64,000 nt of DNA from UBA668 sp039796575 (GTDB lineage Bacteria > Actinomycetota > Acidimicrobiia > Acidimicrobiales > Ilumatobacteraceae): positions 4,362 to 68,361 of the forward strand of contig JBDKJP010000079.1 of NCBI GenBank assembly GCA_039796575.1, given 5' to 3'. A model generated the notes under the pieces. It made no database searches. It was not told the origin of the DNA and saw only the letters and a program-made list of their open reading frames with translations. Below are positions 33,761-42,242 of this stretch, one piece after another (position 1 is the stretch's first letter; every line of letters starts with the position of its first letter). The translations under genes were made by a program, and so were the position numbers.

Positions 33761-34345
33761 TCAGCCGCGGTGCACGGCACGGAGGCCGGCCCACGCGAGG
33801 TCGGCCATCTGCTGGCCGAGCACCTCGGGGTCGAACACGACGCCCTTCTCGACGAGGTGGCGGCTGACGCCTTCGGCGAGACCGACGAGGCCGTGTGCCA
33901 GCATCTGCTGGTGCTCGCCCTCGATGTCGGCGGCGATGAACGGTGCGATGGCGTGGGCGGCCTCGGCGGTGATGCGGCGGATGGCGACCGTGCTCTCCTC
34001 GTCGCGGCTGGCCCGCGACCCGAACAGCAGGAGGAACGCGTCGTGGTCCTCGGCGACCCACCGGAAGTAGGCCTTGAACCCGAGCTCGGTCTGCTCCTTG
34101 CCCGAGGTGGCCTCGGCCACGGCCTTGCGCACGGCGTTGCGCAGCCGGGCGCCGGCCTCGTCGAGCAGTGCGAGGTACAGGTCCTGCTTGCTGTCGAAGT
34201 GCTGGTAGAGCACCGGCTTGGTGACGCCCGCGGCCTCTGCGACGTCGTTCATCGAGGTGCTGTGGAAGCCGCGATGGGCGAACACCTGCACCGAGACGTC
34301 GAGGATCTGCTCACGGCGGGCAGGGGCAGGAAGTCGCATGCTCAT
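33761..34345 (-). CDS. TetR-family transcriptional regulator
   Basis: 194 residues. The N-terminal TetR helix-turn-helix is REQILDVSVQVFAHRGFHSTSMNDVAEAAGVTKPVLYQHFDSKQDLY-like, quoted here only in part: SMNDVAEAAGVTKPVLYQHF is the recognition stretch. The C-terminal ligand domain has AYFRWVAEDHDAFLLLFGS, resembling regulators of lipid metabolism. A good inverted repeat, GTTAC-N6-GTAAC, lies 4 nt upstream of its start, so autoregulation is likely. A similar site precedes etfB. Ligand unknown. Confidence 0.88.
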   Translation of the reverse strand: MSMRLPAPARREQILDVSVQVFAHRGFHSTSMNDVAEAAGVTKPVLYQHFDSKQDLYLALLDEAGARLRNAVRKAVAEATSGKEQTELGFKAYFRWVAEDHDAFLLLFGSRASRDEESTVAIRRITAEAAHAIAPFIAADIEGEHQQMLAHGLVGLAEGVSRHLVEKGVVFDPEVLGQQMADLAWAGLRAVHRG

Positions 34346-34348
34346 AAT

Positions 34349-34368
34349 CGGTTACCAGAGAGTAACCG
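34349..34368. promoter_or_regulatory. Operator-like inverted repeat at the TetR gene
   Basis: CGGTTAC (34349-34355), six bases, GTAACCG (34362-34368): a perfect 7+6+7 inverted repeat. It lies 3 nt upstream of the TetR start codon and would cover the -10 region, fitting autorepression by the TetR product. Confidence 0.65.
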
Positions 34369-34402
34369 GATGTCGGCCCGGCGGAAACTCCCGACCAGGT
34401 GC

Positions 34403-34669
34403 TCAGATGCCGCGCTCGCGGTCTTCCCGCTCGGCCGCCTTCACGGCGTAGCCGAGCACGATGGCCGGGGCGAGCAGCACCGAGCCGATGATGATCGACC
34501 CGATCACGATGGCGGAGACCGCGCCGTTGAAACTGACCGCGAAGCCGATGATGAACGTCGCGATGGCCAGCGCGAAGAACAGGTAGCCGATGCGGTTGGC
34601 GAGCAGCGTGTACTTCGCCACCTGCTGGCGTCGGGCGCGGACGGGATCGACGGGGGTGGGCGTGGTCAT
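34403..34669 (-). CDS. Small two-helix membrane protein
   Basis: 88 residues of unrecognised family. A cytoplasmic N-terminus (PVDPVRARRQQVAKYTL) precedes two hydrophobic helices, IGYLFFALAIATFIIGFAVSF and AIVIGSIIIGSVLLAPAIVLG, and a charged tail (KAAEREDRERGI). It starts 3 nt after the sortase gene and is probably co-transcribed, so it may assist the sortase in the membrane; that is inference from position. Confidence 0.7.
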   Translation of the reverse strand: MTTPTPVDPVRARRQQVAKYTLLANRIGYLFFALAIATFIIGFAVSFNGAVSAIVIGSIIIGSVLLAPAIVLGYAVKAAEREDRERGI

Positions 34670-34672
34670 GGT

Positions 34673-35782
34673 TCAGATCCCGGGAGGAAGGAGACGGTTC
34701 ACGTTCTCGAAGAAGAAGTACAGCACGATCACGAACGGCACGGACCCCATCACGAACGCCACCCACAGTCGTTCGCTCCACTTGCCGATCAGGAACGCGC
34801 CGACGACGACGGCGGTGAGCAGCAACGCCCACACGATCACCTGCGGGATGGCGCCGGTGTCGTGGAACCAGCCCTGTTCGAACGTGTCGCTCTCGCCGCT
34901 CGACTCGGCCGGCACCAGCGTGGTGGCGGGGGCGATGTCGGTGGTGGCGGTGGCGGCGCCCTCGGTGGTGTCGGGCACGGAATCGCCGGGGAGGGTGTCG
35001 GCCACGGTGGTGGAGGTGGCCTGCTCGGGGGTGGTGGCGGTCGGCGGGCGCATCACGCCGGCGCTCAGTTCGGGCACGAGCGTGGCCTTCACGATGAGTC
35101 GCTGGCGGGCGGTGTAGGCCGGGGTGCAGGTGGCCAGCGTGAGGGTGGCCGTGTCGGGGTCGACGGTGGGGATGACCGACGCGTACTCGGCGGGGCTCAC
35201 CACGGTGCTGCCGTCGACGCGGTAGACGAACTTGCCGGCCAGCGTGTCGACCTCGATCAGGTCGCCGGGTTGCACCTTGTCGAGGTTGAAGAACGGCTGG
35301 CCGTAGGTGGTGCGGTGGCCGGCGATGGCGGCGTTGCCGAGCTGGCCGGGCAGCGGCGTCTCGGGGAAGTGGCCGGGGCCCTTCTTCAGGTCGGGCACAC
35401 CGACGCCCTCGACCACGGTCCAGTCGAGACCGATCGAGGGGATCTTCAGCTGCGCCACCGGCACACCCTGGGGCAGCACGTCGGCGGGTGCCACGGGAAT
35501 GGTGCTCGTGGTGGTCGACTGCGGCAGCGTGTCGTCGGGCGCGGTCGTGGTGGTGGTCGAGGTCGAGCTGGTCGACGACGTGGTGAGGAGCATCTCCTCG
35601 AACTGGGTGCCGAGGTCGTTCTGGGCGCGGGCGGTGGCGATGCCGGTGCCCCACAGCTGGTAGGCGACGAACGCGAACATCAACAGGCCGGTGCAGATGA
35701 GGGTCTTGCCGATGATGCCGACGACCCATCGCCAGTCGTGGGGCGGTTTCGGCCGCTGGAAGTACGGCACCCGCTGCTTCAC
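34673..35782 (-). CDS. Class E-like sortase with extra C-terminal membrane helices
   Basis: 369 residues. A basic N-terminus and one helix (about 20-42) anchor it, followed by a Ser/Thr-rich linker. The sortase domain (about 100-245) has LKIPSIGLDWTVVEGV, catalytic His in AAIAGHRTTYGQPF, and catalytic Cys and Arg in TLTLATCTPAYTARQRLIV (TLxTC). A second Thr-rich linker and two helices near the C-terminus follow, an uncommon addition. It cleaves LPXTG-type signals. The GTG start has TAGCGT 7 nt upstream. Potential substrates include the LPRTG protein 22 kb away. Confidence 0.88.
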   Translation of the reverse strand: MKQRVPYFQRPKPPHDWRWVVGIIGKTLICTGLLMFAFVAYQLWGTGIATARAQNDLGTQFEEMLLTTSSTSSTSTTTTTAPDDTLPQSTTTSTIPVAPADVLPQGVPVAQLKIPSIGLDWTVVEGVGVPDLKKGPGHFPETPLPGQLGNAAIAGHRTTYGQPFFNLDKVQPGDLIEVDTLAGKFVYRVDGSTVVSPAEYASVIPTVDPDTATLTLATCTPAYTARQRLIVKATLVPELSAGVMRPPTATTPEQATSTTVADTLPGDSVPDTTEGAATATTDIAPATTLVPAESSGESDTFEQGWFHDTGAIPQVIVWALLLTAVVVGAFLIGKWSERLWVAFVMGSVPFVIVLYFFFENVNRLLPPGI

Positions 35783-35789
35783 GCCAGTG

Positions 35790-35795
35790 ACGCTA
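35790..35795 (-). promoter_or_regulatory. -10-like hexamer for the class E-like sortase gene
   Basis: TAGCGT on the minus strand ends 7 nt before GTG 35782. Confidence 0.5.
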
Positions 35796-35819
35796 TCGGA
35801 GCAGCGCCGACGACGTCCG

Positions 35820-36302
35820 TCACCAGCCGAGGGTGCCCGGTGCTCCCTTGAACGGGCCGACCACGCGGGACGTGATCCAGCCGCCGTAGAAGTTGCCCGG
35901 GTTGGGTTGCACGAGCTCGTCGTCGACCCAGCACTCGTCGACCTTCTGTGCGTAGAACGCGAGGTGGCCGCGGATGGCCTCGAAGCCGGGCGTCGGACGC
36001 TCGTAGCTCCACGCCACGTCGGGCTGGCCGTCGAGCTGCCAGTACGTGGCGGGCCCCTTCCATTCGCACCACGAGCTGCCCGACGAGCGGGTGAGCCGGG
36101 TGAGGTCGACGTCGTCGGGCGGCAGGTAGAACGCGGGCGGCTGGCTGGTCTCGAGCACGCGCACGGCTCGGGTGGTGCGGGCCACCTCGCGGCCGGCGTG
36201 CACCACCCGCACCATGCCCTCGAACGGCACCACGGCCGGTGGCCGCGGGTAGTCCCACACGCTCTCCTGACCGGGGCCTGGCTCCACTCGTTGCGGGCGC
36301 AT
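35820..36302 (-). CDS. DUF427 family protein
   Basis: 160 residues. The DUF427 pattern is visible as ESVWDYPRPPAVVPFEG, RVLETSQPPAFYLPPDDV, SSWCEWKGPATYW, AWSYERPTPGFEAIRGHLAFY and a C-terminal PGNFYGGWIT. The family forms small beta-rich barrels; its biochemical role is unsettled, although some members are annotated as nucleotidyltransferase-like. The ATG at 36302 lies 61 nt from the divergent ccmA start. Confidence 0.85.
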   Translation of the reverse strand: MRPQRVEPGPGQESVWDYPRPPAVVPFEGMVRVVHAGREVARTTRAVRVLETSQPPAFYLPPDDVDLTRLTRSSGSSWCEWKGPATYWQLDGQPDVAWSYERPTPGFEAIRGHLAFYAQKVDECWVDDELVQPNPGNFYGGWITSRVVGPFKGAPGTLGW

Positions 36303-36346
36303 CCGCGGATTGTGACACCCGTTGGGCGGCCGGTCCACGCGGGAAC

Positions 36347-36352
36347 TAGCGT
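36347..36352 (+). promoter_or_regulatory. -10-like hexamer for the ccm operon
   Basis: TAGCGT ends 11 nt before the ccmA ATG, so the mRNA would have at most a few leader bases. Confidence 0.4.
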
Positions 36353-36363
36353 CTCCTTCCGCT

Positions 36364-37002
36364 ATGGAACCCGTCGTCCACCTCGCCGGCGTGGTCGCGG
36401 TACTGGGCGGGTTCCCGGTGCTCGCCGGCGCCGACCTGCGGGTCGAGCGGGGCGAGATCCTGCTGCTGCGCGGGCCGAACGGTGCGGGCAAGACCTCGCT
36501 GCTGCGGCTGTGCGCGGGCCTGCTGCCGGTGGAGCGCGGCGAGGCCATGGTGCTCGGCTGCGACATCGCCGTCGACCGCACCGCGGTGCGCAACCGGGTC
36601 GGCCTGCTGGGCCACGCGAACGGGCTCTACGCCGACCTGTCGGTGGCCGACAACGTCGCCTTCTGGGGTGCCACCGTGGGTGCCACCGCCGAGGAAGTGG
36701 CGGCGTCGCTCGAACGGATGGGGTTGGCGGGCCGGTTGGCCTCGGTGCCGGTGAGCCGCCTGTCGGCCGGCCAGCGGCGGCGCACCGCGCTCGCCTGCCT
36801 GGTGGCGCGCCGGGCCGAGCTGTGGCTGCTCGACGAGCCGCACGCCGGTCTCGACGCTGCCGGTCGCGACGACCTCGACGCCACGCTGCGCGACGCAGCG
36901 GCGGCCGGTGCCACGGTGATGGTGGCCAGCCACGAGCTCGAGCGGGCCGGGGCGCTGGCCACGCGGGTCGTGGAGATCGTGGGCGGGCAGGTGCGCACAT
37001 GA
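36364..37002 (+). CDS. ccmA: Haem exporter ABC ATPase CcmA
   Basis: 212 residues, the length of CcmA. Walker A is LLRGPNGAGKTSLLRL, the signature loop is VSRLSAGQRRRTALACL, Walker B is ELWLLDEPHAGLD, and the H-loop is VASHEL. The LSAGQxRRxALA form is characteristic of CcmA. It powers release of holo-CcmE from the CcmABCD complex. It opens the ccmABCDEFGHI operon, and its last codons overlap ccmB by 4 nt. Confidence 0.93.
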   Translation: MEPVVHLAGVVAVLGGFPVLAGADLRVERGEILLLRGPNGAGKTSLLRLCAGLLPVERGEAMVLGCDIAVDRTAVRNRVGLLGHANGLYADLSVADNVAFWGATVGATAEEVAASLERMGLAGRLASVPVSRLSAGQRRRTALACLVARRAELWLLDEPHAGLDAAGRDDLDATLRDAAAAGATVMVASHELERAGALATRVVEIVGGQVRT

Positions 37003-37682
37003 GCACCTGGCGCATCGCCCGGCTCATCGCCGCGAAGGACCTGCGCATCGAGCTGCGCAGCCGCATCGTCACCAACCAGGTGCTGCCGTTCGCGGCGCTG
37101 GTGATGGTGATGTTCGCCTTCGCGCTCGACAACGACGCCGTGCTCACCCGTGTGGCACCCGGCCTGGTGTGGCTGGCCACGATGTTCAGCATGCTCGTGC
37201 TGGTGCAGCGGGCGTTCGCCGTCGAGAGCGCCGACGGGGCGCTCGACGCGCTGCAGGTGGCCGGGGTGCGACCCGGTGGCATCTTCCTCGGCAAGTCGCT
37301 CGCCCTGGCCATCGAGCTCGCCGTGCTCGAGATCGTGCTGCTCATCGCCGCCGTCGTGCTGTACCAGGCCGACGTGGCCGGCAGCGGGGTGCTGCTCCTG
37401 GTGGCAACCTTCGTGGCCGCGACCACCGGACTGGCCTTCGTCGGTACGCTCTACGGAGGTCTCGCTGCGGGGGCCAAAGGGCGCGAAACGCTGTTGCCGC
37501 TCCTGATGCTCCCCGTGGTGGCACCCGTGCTCATCGGTGCAACCCGGGCGACGGAAGCGGCGTTCGGAACCAATGGTGCGACGTCCAGCGAAGGGTGGCC
37601 ATGGGTCGGTCTGCTCGTGCTGTTCGCCGCACTGTTCGGGCTCGGCGGCACGCTCGCTTTCGGATCGCTCATCGATGAATAG
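36999..37682 (+). CDS. ccmB: Haem exporter ABC permease CcmB
   Basis: 227 residues with six hydrophobic helices. The family N-terminus AAKDLRIELRSRIVTNQVLPFAAL and the segment LVQRAFAVESADGALDALQVAGV match CcmB. LGKSLALAIELAVLEIVLL follows. It pairs with CcmA and CcmC in the membrane. ATGA overlap with ccmA and a 6-nt gap to ccmC show one operon. Confidence 0.92.
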   Translation: MSTWRIARLIAAKDLRIELRSRIVTNQVLPFAALVMVMFAFALDNDAVLTRVAPGLVWLATMFSMLVLVQRAFAVESADGALDALQVAGVRPGGIFLGKSLALAIELAVLEIVLLIAAVVLYQADVAGSGVLLLVATFVAATTGLAFVGTLYGGLAAGAKGRETLLPLLMLPVVAPVLIGATRATEAAFGTNGATSSEGWPWVGLLVLFAALFGLGGTLAFGSLIDE

Positions 37683-37688
37683 GCCCAC

Positions 37689-38447
37689 ATGACTCCCACT
37701 CCCACCCCCTCGCCCGGCCGCACGGCCGTCGCCCGCCCCACCGGGACGCGGTTCACCCGCGTGCTCGGCGCCGCGGTCCTGTTGGGCATGGCCTGGCTGG
37801 TGCTGTTCGGCCTGTTCCTCTCGCCGAACGACGAGAAGCAGAAGGCCGGCGTGCGCATCCTCTACATCCACGTGCCGACGGCGTGGTTGGCGTACCTCGC
37901 GTTCATCGTCACCGGCGTCAGCAGCGCGGCCTATCTGTTCAAGCGCACGCGCAGCCTCACCTGGGACCGCATCGCCGGCGCCAGCGCAGAGATCGGCGTG
38001 CTGTTCATGGGCATCACGCTCGTCACCGGCAGCCTGTGGGGCCGCATCTCGTGGGGCATCTTCTGGACCTGGGACTCGCGGCTCACCACCACTGCGTTCC
38101 TGTTCGTCACCTACATCGGCTATCTCGCGGTGCGCAACCTCGGCGGCACGCACCAGCAGCGAGCCCGGCGCAGCGCCATCATCGCCCTGCTCGCCGTGCT
38201 CGAGGTGCCGCTGGTGCACTTCAGCGTGAAGTGGTGGCGCCCGTTGCACCAGCAGGAGAGCGTGGCCGAGGGCAAGCTCTCCGGGTTGATGCTGTTCAGC
38301 CTCTTCGTCGGCCTCATCGCGTTCACGCTGCTCTACGTGTGGCTGCTGCTGCACCGCCAGCGGGTGATGGCCATGGAGGACGCACTCGACGACCAAGGCC
38401 TCGACGTGGCGCTCGCCGAGCGTCGGGCAGAAGGAGCACAGGTCTGA
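37689..38447 (+). CDS. ccmC: Haem-handling protein CcmC
   Basis: 252 residues with six helices. The Trp-rich haem-binding periplasmic loop is GSLWGRISWGIFWTWDSRLT, the WWD-domain form of CcmC (haem-handling protein family). Two flanking conserved His residues are in RILYIHVPTAWLAY and VPLVHFSVKWWRPLHQ. It loads haem onto the CcmE histidine. Its stop overlaps the ccmD start (TGATG). Confidence 0.95.
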   Translation: MTPTPTPSPGRTAVARPTGTRFTRVLGAAVLLGMAWLVLFGLFLSPNDEKQKAGVRILYIHVPTAWLAYLAFIVTGVSSAAYLFKRTRSLTWDRIAGASAEIGVLFMGITLVTGSLWGRISWGIFWTWDSRLTTTAFLFVTYIGYLAVRNLGGTHQQRARRSAIIALLAVLEVPLVHFSVKWWRPLHQQESVAEGKLSGLMLFSLFVGLIAFTLLYVWLLLHRQRVMAMEDALDDQGLDVALAERRAEGAQV

Positions 38448-38602
38448 TGTTCGCCGTCATGAGCACCAGCGATCAGACGCCGTACGTCATCGCCAGCTAC
38501 GTCATCACGCTCGGCGGCATCGGGCTGTACGTGTGGCGCCTGCTCGCCCGGGCCCGCAAGATCGCGCCGCAGGTGCGCGAGGAGGACCGCCCGTGGACCT
38601 GA
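38447..38602 (+). CDS. ccmD: Small membrane protein CcmD
   Basis: 51 residues, typical for CcmD: one transmembrane helix (YVIASYVITLGGIGLYVWRL) with a basic cytoplasmic tail (ARARK). It stabilises the CcmC-CcmE contact and helps holo-CcmE release. Identification rests on size, topology and position between ccmC and ccmE. ATG 38459 is an alternative start. It overlaps ccmE by 10 nt. Confidence 0.8.
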   Translation: MFAVMSTSDQTPYVIASYVITLGGIGLYVWRLLARARKIAPQVREEDRPWT

Positions 38603-39087
38603 GCCCGCGCGAGGTCGTCCCCACCGCGCAGGGTCGCAAGCGCAAGCGCCCGTGGCTCGCCATGTCGGTGCTCGGGCTGGTGCTCGTGGGTGGCGGTGTG
38701 ATGGTGGTGATGTTCCTCAACAACGCCGTCGACTACTACTGCAACGTCGACGAGGTCGGGGTGAAGGACGGCTGCGACGTCGGTCGCAACATCCGCATCC
38801 AGGGCGTGGTGGAGGAAGGCTCGGTCGAGCAGACGGCCGCCGAGTACAGCTTCGTCATCTCCTACAACGGTGAGGAGATGCCGGTCAGTGTGGGCAGCGA
38901 GCCAAGCGGCATCTTCCAGGAGTGCATCCCGGTGGTCGTGCGCGGTCGCGCGGTCGACAGCGGCGATGGTGTGGTGTTCGAGGGTGACGAGGTCATCGTG
39001 AAGCACGACAACGAGTACGACGCCGAGAACGCCGACCGGCTCGAACAGTCCAACGCGGAGGCCGCAGCGTGCTCGCAGAAGGGGTGA
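38593..39087 (+). CDS. ccmE: Haem chaperone CcmE
   Basis: 164 residues. An N-terminal membrane anchor (LAMSVLGLVLVGGGVMVVMFL) is followed by an OB-fold periplasmic domain. The covalent haem site is His in VIVKHDNEYDAEN, the HxxxY form of classical CcmE, not the Cys variant of some archaea. A Cys pair region, YYCNVDEVGVKDGCDVG, is an addition not usual in E. coli CcmE. Start is GTG 38593, inside ccmD. Confidence 0.9.
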   Translation: MDLSPREVVPTAQGRKRKRPWLAMSVLGLVLVGGGVMVVMFLNNAVDYYCNVDEVGVKDGCDVGRNIRIQGVVEEGSVEQTAAEYSFVISYNGEEMPVSVGSEPSGIFQECIPVVVRGRAVDSGDGVVFEGDEVIVKHDNEYDAENADRLEQSNAEAAACSQKG

Positions 39088-41096
39088 ACGGCCTCTTCGG
39101 CCACTCCGCACTCATCATCGGTCTCGCCGCCTCGGTGTTCGGCGCCGGCGCGCTCGCCACCGCCACGTTGCTGCGCGACCAGCGCCTGGCGCGCACCGTG
39201 CAGGCGTACGTGATGGTGGCGCTGTTCGGTGCCGTGCTCGCGGTGGTGGTGATGCAGCGTGCGCTCATCACCCGCGACTGGAGCATCGCGTACGTGCAGA
39301 AGGTGGGCTCGTACGACACGCCGCCGCTGTTCAACTTCACCGCGCTGTGGAGCGCGCTCGAGGGCAGCATCCTGCTGTGGCTGCTGCTGCTGGCCATCTA
39401 CTCGTTCATCGTCGCCCGCCGCTATCGCACGCGCATGGCCGACCCGCTGGTGGCGTGGGCGCTCGTGGTGATGCTGCTCGTCACTGCGTTCTTCTTCTTC
39501 CTCGCGCTCGGCCCCACCGATGCGTTCGCGCCGGGTGGCGTGCCCAACTTCGACCGGTGCTGCAAGGGCCCCAACCCGCTGCTGCAGAACCACGTGCTGG
39601 TGCTGTTCCACCCGCCCATCCTGTACCTCGGCTACGTCGGCTTCACCGTGCCGTTCGCGTTCGCCATCGCCGCGCTCATCACCGGCCGCGTCGGCGAGGG
39701 CTGGCTGATGGAGACCCGCCGCTGGGCGCTGTTCTCGTGGGGCTTCCTCACGCTCGGCATCGTGCTCGGCAGCTGGTGGAGCTACGAGGTGCTCGGCTGG
39801 GGTGGCGTGTGGGCCTGGGACCCGGTCGAGAACGCGAGCTTCCTGCCGTGGCTCACCGGCACGGCGTACATCCACTCGGTGCTCGTGCAGGAGCGGCGCG
39901 GCATGCTGCGCGTGTGGAACATCAGCCTGCTGGTGGCCACGTTCTCGCTCACCATCCTCGGCACGTTCCTCACCCGCTCGGGCGTCATCAACAGCGTGCA
40001 CGCGTTCAGCGACGGCACCATCGGCCCGTACCTGCTGGGCGCGTTCGGTGTCATCGTGGTCACGTCGCTCGGCCTCATCGCGTGGCGCGGCGACCGGCTG
40101 CGTTCGCCCGGCGCCATCGACTCGCCCATCTCGCGTGAGGGTGCGTTCCTCGCCAACAACGTCATCTTCACGTTGTTCGCGTTCATCATCCTGCTCGGCA
40201 CGGTGTTCCCGCTCATCGTCGAGGCCAAGGACGACCGTCAGATCGCGGTCGGCTCGCCGTTCTTCGACACGATGGCGCAACCGATCGGCCTCGTCATCCT
40301 GTTCCTCATGGCCATCGCGCCGGTGCTGCCGTGGCGCAAGGCCAGCCTCGAGCTGCTGCGCGACCGGTTGTACTGGCCGCTGTGGGGCGGCGCTGCCACG
40401 TTGGTGCTGTCGGTGCTGCTCGGTGCCACCGGGTTCATGCCGCTGCTCGCGTTCACGCTCGCCGGGTTCGCCGGCGGTTCGGCGTTGCGGCAGCTGGTGC
40501 TCGCCACGCGCCGCCAGGGCTATCGGGGCCTGCTCGGCCGTGCCAACGGCGGCATGGTGGTGCACATCGGCATCATCCTCATCGCCGTCGGCCTCACCGC
40601 CTCGAACAGCTTCACGAAGGCCGGCGAGTTCACGATGAACAAGGGCGACACCATCGAGTTCGCCGGGCACACGTTCATACTCGACGACGTGGTGAGCTTC
40701 GAGACGCCCACGTCGGTCGGCATCAAGGCGCTCGTGGCCATCGACGGCGGTCAGGCGTACGCGCCGGCCATCAGCAAGTTCACCGCGCAGGGCATGGACG
40801 TGGCGACGCCGAGCGTGAAGACGGGTCTGCTGAAGGACATCTACCTCACGCTCGAGAACGGCTCGAAGCCCAGCACGGGCGTGGCGAAGCTGAAGATCTT
40901 CATCAAGCCGATGATCGTGTGGATCTGGATCGGCGGCCTGCTGTGCGGCGTGGGCACCGTGCTGTCCGCGTTCCCCGGCAAGCACCGCCGCAAGCCCACC
41001 GACCCGGTGTCGGCGCCCATCCCGCTCGACGAGCCGGTGCCGGTGCCCGAGGCCGTTCCCGACGCCGGCGCCGACGAGGAGGTCGCCCGTGACTGA
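39069..41096 (+). CDS. ccmF: Cytochrome c haem lyase subunit CcmF
   Basis: 675 residues, with about 15 membrane helices. The WWD haem-binding domain is VLGWGGVWAWDPVENASFLPWL. Conserved His residues lie in LFHPPILYLGYVGFTVPFAFAI and in ATAYIHS-type context, here GTAYIHSVLVQ. A periplasmic domain (MNKGDTIEFAGHTF onward) precedes the last helix. It attaches haem from CcmE to CxxCH of apocytochrome c with CcmH and CcmI. The GTG start overlaps ccmE by 19 nt. Confidence 0.95.
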   Translation: MLAEGVNGLFGHSALIIGLAASVFGAGALATATLLRDQRLARTVQAYVMVALFGAVLAVVVMQRALITRDWSIAYVQKVGSYDTPPLFNFTALWSALEGSILLWLLLLAIYSFIVARRYRTRMADPLVAWALVVMLLVTAFFFFLALGPTDAFAPGGVPNFDRCCKGPNPLLQNHVLVLFHPPILYLGYVGFTVPFAFAIAALITGRVGEGWLMETRRWALFSWGFLTLGIVLGSWWSYEVLGWGGVWAWDPVENASFLPWLTGTAYIHSVLVQERRGMLRVWNISLLVATFSLTILGTFLTRSGVINSVHAFSDGTIGPYLLGAFGVIVVTSLGLIAWRGDRLRSPGAIDSPISREGAFLANNVIFTLFAFIILLGTVFPLIVEAKDDRQIAVGSPFFDTMAQPIGLVILFLMAIAPVLPWRKASLELLRDRLYWPLWGGAATLVLSVLLGATGFMPLLAFTLAGFAGGSALRQLVLATRRQGYRGLLGRANGGMVVHIGIILIAVGLTASNSFTKAGEFTMNKGDTIEFAGHTFILDDVVSFETPTSVGIKALVAIDGGQAYAPAISKFTAQGMDVATPSVKTGLLKDIYLTLENGSKPSTGVAKLKIFIKPMIVWIWIGGLLCGVGTVLSAFPGKHRRKPTDPVSAPIPLDEPVPVPEAVPDAGADEEVARD

Positions 41097-41700
41097 GCCC
41101 GTGACCACCGAATCCGCCGACTCGCCCGCGACGCCGCCGCGTCGCATCGCCCCGTTCGTGGTGCTCGGCGTCGCCATCGTGATGGCCGCGCTGTTCTTCG
41201 TGCTCGCCAGCGGCACGTCGGGCTCGGACGACGAGGTCGGCATCATCGACAGCCCGCTGCTCGGCCGTGCCGCACCCGCCGTGCGCAGCACCACGCTCGA
41301 CGGTGAGCCGTTCGACCTCGCCCGCCGCAAGGGCAGCTGGGTCGTGGTGAACTTCTTCAACAGCACGTGCGCCCCGTGCCGCGCCGAGCACCCTGCGCTG
41401 GTGGAGTTCTCCGAGCAGCAGAAGTCGTTCGGCGCCGACGGCGCCGAGCTCTACACGATGCTGCAGATCAACGACGACATCGACGACGTGAAGAACTTCT
41501 TCCTCACCCGCGGCGGCGACTGGCCCATCATCCGCGACGACGAGGGCACCACCAACGTCGCGTTCGGCGTGGCGCTGGTGCCCGAGACGTTCATCATCGC
41601 CCCCGACGGCACGGTGGTGCTGCGCTGGGCCGGCCAGATCGACGCCGACACGCTGTCGCGCCTGGTGCAGCAGCAACGAGAGATGTACGCGGGCGCATGA
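41089..41700 (+). CDS. ccmG: Thiol-disulfide oxidoreductase CcmG/DsbE-like
   Basis: 203 residues: an N-terminal membrane anchor (about 20-40) and a thioredoxin-fold domain with active site CAPC in VVNFFNSTCAPCRAEHP. The cis-Pro loop is ALVPETFIIAPDG. It keeps apocytochrome c cysteines reduced. GTG start overlaps ccmF by 8 nt, and its stop overlaps ccmH by 4 nt. Confidence 0.92.
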   Translation: MTEPVTTESADSPATPPRRIAPFVVLGVAIVMAALFFVLASGTSGSDDEVGIIDSPLLGRAAPAVRSTTLDGEPFDLARRKGSWVVVNFFNSTCAPCRAEHPALVEFSEQQKSFGADGAELYTMLQINDDIDDVKNFFLTRGGDWPIIRDDEGTTNVAFGVALVPETFIIAPDGTVVLRWAGQIDADTLSRLVQQQREMYAGA

Positions 41701-42242
41701 GCAGTCGATCGAAGTGGAAGCGGTGGCCGGGCTGGCTCGCGCTGATGTTGGTCATCGTGTGCGTGCTGGCGTACGGCACGGCGAAGGAGGCCGGTCCGCT
41801 CACGCCCGAGGAGCGCGTCGAGCAGATCACCCAACAGATCGCGTGCCCGGTGTGCGACGGCGAAACCGTGTACGAGAGCGCCAACCCGGCGTCGGCCGCC
41901 ATCCGTGCCGAGGTGAAGGCACAGGTGGCCGCGGGTGTGAGCAGTGACGACGAGATCGTCGCCTACATCGTGCAGCAGTTCGGCGCGCAGACCCAGTTGC
42001 TGCCCACGGCGTCGGGCTTCGATGCGCTGGTGTGGGTGCTGCCGGCGGCCGCGCTGGTCTGCGCCGGCGTGGGGTTGTTCTTCGCGTTCCGGCGGTGGCA
42101 GCGCAACGTCGATGCCGTGCCCGACGACGCCGACCGGGCGATGGTCGAGGCCGCGCTCGCGGCCGAGGAGGCGGCGCCGGCCGAGCCGGAACAGCCCGAC
42201 CAACCTGAGGGCCCCGACGACGAGGCGGACACCGGGCGATGA
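41697..42242 (+). CDS. ccmH: Cytochrome c maturation protein CcmH
   Basis: 181 residues. The N-terminal helix serves as anchor, then the redox motif ITQQIACPVCDGETVYESANPAS (CPVC), equivalent to LRCxxC of CcmH. DDEIVAYIVQQFG is the conserved helix of the three-helix bundle. A second membrane helix (VLPAAALVCAGVGLFFAF) and an acidic tail follow. It reduces apocytochrome c disulfides and works with CcmF. Confidence 0.92.
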   Translation: MSSRSKWKRWPGWLALMLVIVCVLAYGTAKEAGPLTPEERVEQITQQIACPVCDGETVYESANPASAAIRAEVKAQVAAGVSSDDEIVAYIVQQFGAQTQLLPTASGFDALVWVLPAAALVCAGVGLFFAFRRWQRNVDAVPDDADRAMVEAALAAEEAAPAEPEQPDQPEGPDDEADTGR

